Of a stretch of 10,960 nucleotides of DNA, positions 5,793 through 10,960 are shown one piece after another. Under the pieces are notes generated by a model. That model was not told the DNA's origin and did no database searches. It was given only the letters and a program-made list of their open reading frames with translations. Positions within the stretch are counted from its first letter, which is position 1; each line of letters begins with the position of its first letter. The position numbers were made by a program, and so were the translations under genes. The DNA comes from an uncultured Eubacteriales bacterium. Its GTDB lineage: Bacteria > Bacillota_A > Clostridia > Lachnospirales > Lachnospiraceae. Location of the stretch: contig ONVT01000084.1 in the NCBI GenBank assembly GCA_900321365.1, positions 1 to 10,960 of the forward strand, read 5' to 3'.

Positions 5793-7502
5793 CTATCTCT
5801 TGATTTTTCCCTTGTATCCTGCTTTTCGTATCTTTCTCACCATCTTCTCATACTGGCCGCGGCTCATTCCCTTTACAACAATCGTCCGCACACGGCTGTT
5901 CCTGAACGCTCCCTTTTTTATAGCAAAAAGGTTTGCATTCGTTCCGGTCAATACCAGTTTCTTCACCTTAGACCCGGAAAACACTCTTTTCATGAACGTA
6001 ATACTCGTAGCAGATTTCCTGAGGTTGATCTCAACCGTCCCTGCACTGGTATTTGAAAAAGCGCTGCTGGTGATCGAACAGACCGGTTTTGAAACCGCAC
6101 CCCCGGCTGTATTAACCACGGCCGCTCCGGTGAGAAGGATAGTCTTTTCATTCGATTTGACTGTCCCGATGGCAACTGTTCCCTTTTCCCGGTACTCGAT
6201 TTCCAGCGGGACAAGGCTCCCCTCATCATACGCATTCGTTGCATCCGCCGTGGAATACGTTACCTCCTTCAGTTCGCCTGCGTAGTCAGTCTGGCCGTCC
6301 CCATTGCATTCTTCCACGAACAGATATAGTTTGTCGGAGCTTCCGATATTAACTAAGAACGTATCCACCAGGATCGTTCCACTGGATGTATCCGCCAGTC
6401 TTCCATAGTAGGTAATCTTTCCTTCCGCGTTTTTGACAATTCCGGAAACATACCTGTTGCTGCCTGTAGAGGCTTCGGAATACGGTATTGACAGGAGATT
6501 CCCCTTCAGGGATGCATTTCCCAGACTCAGGTTTAACGATTCGTCCAGCAGTGTCAGCTTCCATTGGTCTGTGTTTGAGGGAGTATTCTCTGTCAGGCCT
6601 GTCACGCCTGATATGTCTGAAAGCTTTCCTCCCTTCGCCGCTGAGGAAAAAAGCACTTTTGTCTTGTCCAGATTGAAAGCAGGGCGTGCCGCGAAGTCCC
6701 CTCTGGTGAGATCCTGGATCATTCTGACATTATTTTTGATCTCTTCCGGCAGCTGGGAAGTGTCAATGTCAAGATTCACCCGGTAGACAGACGCCAGCAC
6801 TGTTTTTCCATCCTTATAGACAGCTCCGACCGCGGAAACTCCCTTCGGCCTGGAGCTTTTCTTCGGAGAACGCAGAAGCCAGACAGCTTCCTGCCCGTTA
6901 TACCTGGCTGCCCTCTCACTGGAAGGATAAAAGAATATCTCGGCCTCCTCGGCAGAGAGGAAAAAGATTTCTTCTCCGGAGAGGGTCATCGGATCAAACT
7001 GAAAGTTCCAGTCAATCGTGTGGTATTCACCGCCATCACTCAGACTCGTTTTCAGAACCGCATTCTGCTCTGAGGGTGTCATCGCGCCTTTATAGAAGTC
7101 CTGGCACCAGGCACGCGCATTGCTTCCCATCCAGTCAGTGGAATTATCTCCATCGTTCCGGAAAGAAAGCCCGCCTCCACTCTGGTTCTTTCCAAGAAGA
7201 TCCCTGGATACCAGATACATGCCCGAAGGGTTCTGGTTGTTTGCCTGATTTTTATTCACCACCAGCCAGGGTATTGCATTCCCTGCTGTCATTCCGTCAA
7301 ATGCCGCGCTGTCAGTGGTTTTTCCCATGTAGATCACCTGATTCTTTGAAACAGCGCTGACACCTTCACACAGGTCTGCAGCCGCGCTTGCTGTAACAGA
7401 ACCCGCCCACAGTCCCAGCAGCATGCACAGAATAAATAAAGACAGCTTCCACCTTGACAAGTCTTTCCCTGGTTCTCCTGCCATCGATCGATTCTCTCTC
7501 AT
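5793..7502 (-). CDS. Secreted DUF6273-like protein with C-terminal leucine-rich-repeat-like segment
   Basis: A 569-residue exported protein of unknown function. After a long basic N-region comes a signal peptide hydrophobic core (about 19-38, LSLFILCMLLGLWAG) with likely cleavage near TASAA-A (around 40-42). Residues about 55-285 resemble DUF6273: NAIPWLVV, the WMGSNARAWC segment followed by F--AMTPSEQNAVL, a VWLLRSP strand and ARPAFNLDKTKVLFSSAA; these are common in clostridial surface proteins. The middle holds strand-rich repeats without a recognised domain. The C-terminus (about 497-569) has VFSGSKVKKLVLTG and AFRNSRVRTIVVKG units like BspA-type LRR_5 repeats and ends in a very basic tail. 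No LPxTG, SLH or cell-wall-binding repeat is seen. ATG 7500-7502 is chosen because GGAGG lies seven bases upstream; the ATG at 7526 has none. Last gene before a strong terminator. Confidence 0.85.
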   Translation of the reverse strand: MRENRSMAGEPGKDLSRWKLSLFILCMLLGLWAGSVTASAAADLCEGVSAVSKNQVIYMGKTTDSAAFDGMTAGNAIPWLVVNKNQANNQNPSGMYLVSRDLLGKNQSGGGLSFRNDGDNSTDWMGSNARAWCQDFYKGAMTPSEQNAVLKTSLSDGGEYHTIDWNFQFDPMTLSGEEIFFLSAEEAEIFFYPSSERAARYNGQEAVWLLRSPKKSSRPKGVSAVGAVYKDGKTVLASVYRVNLDIDTSQLPEEIKNNVRMIQDLTRGDFAARPAFNLDKTKVLFSSAAKGGKLSDISGVTGLTENTPSNTDQWKLTLLDESLNLSLGNASLKGNLLSIPYSEASTGSNRYVSGIVKNAEGKITYYGRLADTSSGTILVDTFLVNIGSSDKLYLFVEECNGDGQTDYAGELKEVTYSTADATNAYDEGSLVPLEIEYREKGTVAIGTVKSNEKTILLTGAAVVNTAGGAVSKPVCSITSSAFSNTSAGTVEINLRKSATSITFMKRVFSGSKVKKLVLTGTNANLFAIKKGAFRNSRVRTIVVKGMSRGQYEKMVRKIRKAGYKGKIKR

Positions 7503-7542
7503 TTTGTGACCTCCGCTCCTTTCCATGCCGTGAGTATAATCA

Positions 7543-8244
7543 TTAAATCACAATCTCACCCTCTTTGGCGTTTCTGAGTTTTTCCCTGAAATACTCCATC
7601 AGCTCCGGCGTCCTCCAGCTGCCAAGAAAATGATGGATCGCACGGGTATCTGGCGTTACGTGAATGGTTCCGTCATTTTCCACTGTCGGACAAAGCACCT
7701 CGTTCGGATACAGCACCATGCCGTCATCCGTGATCTGCCTTTCGTTGACAAGCCTGATCCCGCGTGCCAGGCATTGCTCTGTCAGGAATTTGGCGATGGG
7801 TGTGACATCCTCTTCGCCATCCTTACCGATGTATTCCCGTGATTCGAACTGATCGATCAACGGCTCGAAAAAAGGGTTATTCTTTTCTGTAGCGATGACA
7901 GCGCTGGTGATACCAAAAACAAGCTCTCCGCGCTTGAAAGAGAGGAACGCATGGTCATTCAGCATATCGTCAAGGGTTCTTATGAGTTCCATATCCGTAT
8001 CGAGATAGATGCCGCCATACTGATCAAGAACTTTCAGTCTCACATAATCCGTAACAAAAGCCCATCTTTTCTTTTCATAGGCCTGCTCTGCGTACCTGCA
8101 CTGCCCAAGATCAAAGCTGTCTTCGTCCCATCTCATAATTTCATAGTCGGGACAGACCTTCTGCCAGGTATCCATACAATACTTTATCTTCTCGTCATAC
8201 TCTCCATGTCCAAACCAGCAATAATGAATGATTTTCGGAATCAT
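7543..8244 (-). CDS. Family-32-type glycosyltransferase (capsular polysaccharide synthesis-like)
   Basis: A 233-residue cytoplasmic, probably membrane-associated sugar transferase. It opens with MIPKIIHYCWFG, the hallmark of the GT32/Gly_transf_sug (OCH1-like) family, and has ALRWAFVTDYVRL-type sequence (visible as KRWAFVTDYVRLKVL, 59-73) leading to YGGIYLDTDME with the DxD motif D82-T83-D84 that binds the metal and nucleotide sugar. HHFLGSW near the C-terminus matches the family's conserved H-x-x-x-x-W block. Such enzymes usually add a hexose in capsule, exopolysaccharide or protein glycan synthesis; the donor and acceptor cannot be read from sequence. ATG 8242-8244 is preferred over the upstream in-frame GTG (8269-8271), because GGAGGAG lies between them. 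Neighbours are the STAS-kinase upstream and the secreted protein 40 bases downstream, which could be its target. Confidence 0.92.
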   Translation of the reverse strand: MIPKIIHYCWFGHGEYDEKIKYCMDTWQKVCPDYEIMRWDEDSFDLGQCRYAEQAYEKKRWAFVTDYVRLKVLDQYGGIYLDTDMELIRTLDDMLNDHAFLSFKRGELVFGITSAVIATEKNNPFFEPLIDQFESREYIGKDGEEDVTPIAKFLTEQCLARGIRLVNERQITDDGMVLYPNEVLCPTVENDGTIHVTPDTRAIHHFLGSWRTPELMEYFREKLRNAKEGEIVI

Positions 8245-8261
8245 GTCTTTTACTCTCCTCC

Positions 8262-8310
8262 CTGAAAGCACTTTTCAGATGCCCGACTCACCGGCGTCTT
8301 CCAGGACGCC
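8262..8310 (-). other. Two small hairpins in the intercistronic leader of the glycosyltransferase
   Basis: The stretch between the STAS-kinase stop and the glycosyltransferase start contains two perfect six-base-pair stems: GGCGTC/GACGCC (8293-8298 with 8305-8310, six-base loop) and CTGAAA/TTTCAG (8262-8267 with 8273-8278, five-base loop). The second directly abuts the GGGAGGAG ribosome binding site. Neither is followed by a U-tract on the minus strand, so they are not good terminators; they may stabilise processed RNA or tune translation. Both are short enough to be chance. Confidence 0.35.
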
Positions 8311-8328
8311 ATATGGTGTCTCTTTTCA

Positions 8329-9531
8329 TCAAATCCCGTCAAAGATTTCTCTTTTCTGAAGCAGTTCATCGATATAAGGAATCAGTTCCGTCCTGGCCAT
8401 ATGTACGTCAAAATCAAGGACTTCTTTGGGCATATTCTTCGACACCACAGGTCCCACTGCCATCTTAAGAATAGAAAGGCGATACAGGATTCCATCTATC
8501 TGATCCAGCTCCTCCTGACTCTTTCCGGTAAAAACGGAAGAAAGCGTTTTTTTCCAGAGCTTCGTGATCAGTTCTTTCCCCATTCCGGTATTCTGCTCTG
8601 CAAGCGGACCGTTCAGTTCCAGCAGAAGCCGCTGTGTTACCGCAGTAGAGATCAGATCGAACACAGGATGTCCATAGGATACGTCCGCCATGTCTATCAG
8701 CAGAAGGCCATCATCGCCCATCATGATATTTCCGGCATGAAAGTCTCCATGCAGGATCACATCTCCATCCGGAAGACCATCTACAAGATCCATAAGCCTG
8801 GAGAGTTCAGCCTCTTCATACCAGTCAGAACAGTCCTGAATATACTTTCTGTAGATATCTTTGACAAACATAAACTGTTCTTTATTCGCTACCGTATGGT
8901 GGATATCCGAATACAGCCGGACATATTCCTCTGACAATTCATCGAACTGTTCCGGGTGATCCCGCAGGGTATGTGCCAGAGAGTCCGTTACAATCGATTC
9001 GAATACGGTTCCATAGCAATTTCCGACTTTCACAACGTCGTATGCGATCACAACAGGCAATCCCAGCATCAGCATCATCTTGGAGGCTTCGTCTTCTCTC
9101 TTTATGACAGAAAGATCTGCATCCTCCGAATATACTTTGATGACCTGTTCATCATCACGGTATACCGTTCCATTGGATCCTTTTCCGATGATGTCAAGAT
9201 TATCTACAGAAAGCTCACGCATGGCAGGGTTCACCGTAAACACCCTGTCAAATCCGGTTTCCCTGAGAACATCTGCCACACCGCTCTGTACAGAGTCCAG
9301 AATGATCTGTCTGGATTCTTTCTTCTGAAGATTAATCAATCCTCTCAAACCAACGCTGGAAATGTAACTCAGATCGTTAAAATCCAGTATCAGCTGCCCA
9401 TCCGGACACTGGCTCCTGAGCGCATTGATCTCTTCAAATACCTCCCTGGCGTTCTGGGCATTGATCATGCCGGCCACCTGAATGACGAGTTCATTTTCGT
9501 CATATGATTTTTTTTGAATCAAAGTTTCCAT
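8329..9531 (-). CDS. STAS domain fused to an APH/choline-kinase-like phosphotransferase
   Basis: A 400-residue two-domain protein. Residues about 1-108 are a STAS domain as in anti-sigma factor antagonists: ELVIQVAGMINAQNA, then LILDFNDLSYISSVGLRGL, where Ser59 occupies the site phosphorylated in SpoIIAA (the usual preceding Asp is Ser here). Residues about 112-400 are an aminoglycoside-phosphotransferase-like kinase: nucleotide loop IGKGSNGTVY, candidate Lys132 in VIKVY, catalytic loop LHGDFHAGN (Asp263, Asn268) and metal-binding Asp280 in LLIDMAD. This arrangement recalls the TIGR02172 group of APH-like proteins (from memory). It may phosphorylate a small molecule or protein, with the STAS part sensing or docking; it is probably not a resistance enzyme. 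ATG 9529-9531 is chosen over 9553-9555 because GGGAG lies five bases upstream. Between the acyltransferase and glycosyltransferase genes, probably one operon. Confidence 0.9.
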   Translation of the reverse strand: METLIQKKSYDENELVIQVAGMINAQNAREVFEEINALRSQCPDGQLILDFNDLSYISSVGLRGLINLQKKESRQIILDSVQSGVADVLRETGFDRVFTVNPAMRELSVDNLDIIGKGSNGTVYRDDEQVIKVYSEDADLSVIKREDEASKMMLMLGLPVVIAYDVVKVGNCYGTVFESIVTDSLAHTLRDHPEQFDELSEEYVRLYSDIHHTVANKEQFMFVKDIYRKYIQDCSDWYEEAELSRLMDLVDGLPDGDVILHGDFHAGNIMMGDDGLLLIDMADVSYGHPVFDLISTAVTQRLLLELNGPLAEQNTGMGKELITKLWKKTLSSVFTGKSQEELDQIDGILYRLSILKMAVGPVVSKNMPKEVLDFDVHMARTELIPYIDELLQKREIFDGI

Positions 9532-9579
9532 TCCATCTCCCTCTGTATCTTTCATTCTCGGGCATCATGTCTGATTTTA

Positions 9580-9596
9580 CCCGGCTCCTGTCCGGG
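9580..9596. other. Short GC hairpin between acyltransferase and STAS-kinase genes
   Basis: CCCGG (9580-9584) and CCGGG (9592-9596) form a five-base-pair all-GC stem with a seven-base loop. On the plus strand it is followed by CTTTTCC, while on the minus strand, where the genes lie, it is followed by TAAAATC. It is therefore a poor terminator for the genes present; it could weakly block antisense transcription or attenuate the downstream cistron. It may be chance. Confidence 0.3.
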
Positions 9597-9604
9597 CTTT
9601 TCCT

Positions 9605-10846
9605 CTATTCCCAGCTTATACTGTTCAGCTTAAGCTGTTCCCGGCGCTTCACCTCGTACGGTATTTCCAGCTCCGAAAGTTCCTGTGTGAATGTGCGAAA
9701 AAGCCTCTGATCCTCAAAGCTCTGCAGAAATGACAGATAGAATCTGTGTTTGAAACACTGCAGTTCGCATACAACATCTGTGACGCCCGGATCAGCCAGA
9801 CTATAGAGTTCCTCTATATACGCATTCAGCTGTTCAAAGCCTCTGCTCTTCGAATAGGATACTGTCGCTGTAAATCTTGGCAGGGCAGCTTCTTTCGCAA
9901 CCCAGTCCATCTTCTCCTCCAGCGGAAGCGTCTTCATCTTTTCAAAACGCGTCTTGACAGTTTTAAGGTACCAGAGGGAATTCTCCGGCTGGGTCTGCAG
10001 CATCAGCTTTCCACGTGTGATGGTACAGGCTTTCCTGAGATCTTCCTTCTCCCGGCTTTTAGGGAAATCGATCTTCGCCGTGCTGGCAAACATTCTGTAA
10101 TTATCATAGTTCCCAAGCATTGCCTTATGGTCGACCCCTATTGCTATGCTGATCGTCTTTTCACTCTCCGGATCAATCCTTCTGATGGCCCTTGCGATCA
10201 GAACCGCAAACAATGCGTTCGGGCTTGCATCGTTTTCCCGGCAGCAGCGCATGACTTCATCTTCCGGCAGCCATAACTGGAAGCAATGATCATCCCGGAC
10301 GTTTTCAGGATTCAATCTGTAGAAGTCGGTGACCGGTTTTACCTGATAAAAAGGTGCTTCTACCGCATCAATGTCCAGACTGGCAAAGGGATCACCGGTT
10401 TCCGTCTCCGGAATCACCTGTCCCGGCAGCCTGTATCCGGCAAAGTCCGGCACATCGCCCCTCTTCCGGCTGAGATAAAGGAAAAGAAGGCTTTCCAGAT
10501 AAGGCGTGAATCCTGCGCCATCCGTGAGATAATGGTTGATCTCCACAGCCAGCCGTCTGCCCTCATACTTCATTGTCATCAGATGATAATTGGATTCTTC
10601 CGTATTGAATGTCACCGGCTCCCAGGTGTTGCGGACCGTTATGGGGAGTGGATTCGGAACCACGATGATATCATTCTCCGTCTTCCTGGCACGGACATAG
10701 AAGTAAGGGAACCGTTCTCTCAGGACCTGGGCCACTTCAGAAAGGATTCTTCCATCCACTTCCTCTTTCAGCACTGCCTCGAACCTCATTGTATTCGGGT
10801 ATTCCTTTGAGCTTATGTATAGAATCGGATCATAATACTCCGACAT
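9605..10846 (-). CDS. Condensation-domain-like acyltransferase (alcohol acetyltransferase-type)
   Basis: A 413-residue cytoplasmic protein of the chloramphenicol-acetyltransferase-like/condensation superfamily (PapA5, alcohol acetyltransferases, NRPS condensation domains). The catalytic motif HxxxDG is seen as EINHYLTDGAG with His105 and Asp109; His105 would deprotonate the acceptor hydroxyl or amine for attack on an acyl-thioester. The two-lobed layout is consistent: an N-lobe to about 180, then a C-lobe with SPNALFAVLIARAI (207-223 region) and FYLSFLQSFED near the end, both typical of the fold. No carrier-protein or adenylation domain is attached and none is encoded nearby, so it is a stand-alone acyltransferase with unknown donor and acceptor. 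ATG 10844-10846 is preceded by AGGAGG at 10851-10856 (four-base spacing). First visible gene of the four-gene run. Confidence 0.85.
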   Translation of the reverse strand: MSEYYDPILYISSKEYPNTMRFEAVLKEEVDGRILSEVAQVLRERFPYFYVRARKTENDIIVVPNPLPITVRNTWEPVTFNTEESNYHLMTMKYEGRRLAVEINHYLTDGAGFTPYLESLLFLYLSRKRGDVPDFAGYRLPGQVIPETETGDPFASLDIDAVEAPFYQVKPVTDFYRLNPENVRDDHCFQLWLPEDEVMRCCRENDASPNALFAVLIARAIRRIDPESEKTISIAIGVDHKAMLGNYDNYRMFASTAKIDFPKSREKEDLRKACTITRGKLMLQTQPENSLWYLKTVKTRFEKMKTLPLEEKMDWVAKEAALPRFTATVSYSKSRGFEQLNAYIEELYSLADPGVTDVVCELQCFKHRFYLSFLQSFEDQRLFRTFTQELSELEIPYEVKRREQLKLNSISWE

Positions 10847-10874
10847 ATCGCCTCCTGCCTTCTGTGTATCCTGT

Positions 10875-10880
10875 TTTATA
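10875..10880 (-). promoter_or_regulatory. Possible -10 box upstream of the acyltransferase gene
   Basis: The minus strand reads TATAAA here (five of six matches to TATAAT), 28 bases before the AUG and AGGAGG region, which would give a leader of roughly 20-25 bases. No good -35 hexamer lies 16-18 bases upstream (CGGAAA at 17), so an activator or an alternative sigma factor would be needed if the site is used. Low confidence. Confidence 0.3.
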
Positions 10881-10923
10881 CTCGCGAACGAAATTCTTTT
10901 CCGTTTTGGACGATTTCACTATG

Positions 10924-10960
10924 GCATCAGGACTCCGTCAGCTTCGCTGACACCTCATGC
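10924..10960. repeat. Palindromic element at the right window edge
   Basis: A nested inverted repeat: the core GTCAGC/GCTGAC (10937-10942 and 10946-10951) has a three-base loop, and the outer arms GCATCAGG (10924-10931) and CCTCATGC (10953-10960) pair in seven of eight positions, joined by a short asymmetric bulge. Neither side inside the window has a U-tract, so it does not look like an ordinary terminator for a gene here. It resembles REP-type extragenic palindromes or the 3'-end hairpin of an upstream gene; the window ends at its outer base, so the full extent is unknown. No second copy is seen in the window. Confidence 0.5.

Noticed and set aside
5394..6285. Overlapping plus-strand open frames through the 5.6-5.8 kb intergenic region, some with hydrophobic stretches
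   Set aside because: They cross a good minus-strand promoter and a terminator hairpin and run antisense to the GspF-like and secreted-protein genes; the hydrophobic runs mirror the coding strand.
8329..9531. Aminoglycoside resistance phosphotransferase
   Set aside because: The kinase fold is related to APH enzymes, but the STAS fusion and lack of resistance-gene context make a drug-resistance role unsupported.
9746..10810. Two plus-strand open frames of about 175 codons opposite the acyltransferase
   Set aside because: Antisense to a gene with a strong ribosome binding site and the HxxxDG motif; no recognisable protein features.

Overview
The window looks like chromosome from a Gram-positive gut-type clostridium, most likely Lachnospiraceae. 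This is inferred from consistent GGAGG-type ribosome binding sites, the protein families present (Firmicutes-style QueH, a DUF6273-type surface protein, TIGR02172-like kinase) and moderate to high GC. No rRNA, tRNA, CRISPR array, transposase or phage gene is visible. Every supported gene lies on the minus strand, so transcription runs from high to low coordinates.

Region A (about 9.6-10.96 kb down to 5.79 kb) is a four-gene run: a condensation-domain-like acyltransferase with an HxxxDG motif, a STAS domain fused to an aminoglycoside-phosphotransferase-like kinase, a family-32-type sugar transferase with a DxD motif, and a secreted protein with a DUF6273-like domain and a short C-terminal leucine-rich-repeat-like segment. 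Gaps are short (16-84 bases) and a strong terminator hairpin follows the last gene. The set suggests envelope or exported-molecule modification plus a regulatory kinase, but no pathway can be assigned from sequence alone. This half is visibly less GC-rich than region B. A palindrome sits at the right window edge.

Region B (5.68 kb down to 1.46 kb) is a compact six-gene operon with a good sigma-A-type promoter (GTGACA-17-TATGAT) and a terminator-like hairpin. It encodes a GspF/PilC inner-membrane platform protein, four small single-pass membrane proteins with pilin-like features but without canonical prepilin cleavage sites, and a PilT-type hexameric ATPase. PilB, PilM-Q and a prepilin peptidase are absent from the window. 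This is the best candidate for an undescribed system: a minimal type IV filament or secretion-like machine.

Region C (1.41 kb to the left edge) carries housekeeping genes: dut (dUTPase), queH (epoxyqueuosine reductase) and the N-terminal 70 codons of argH (argininosuccinate lyase), with queH and argH separated by a single base.
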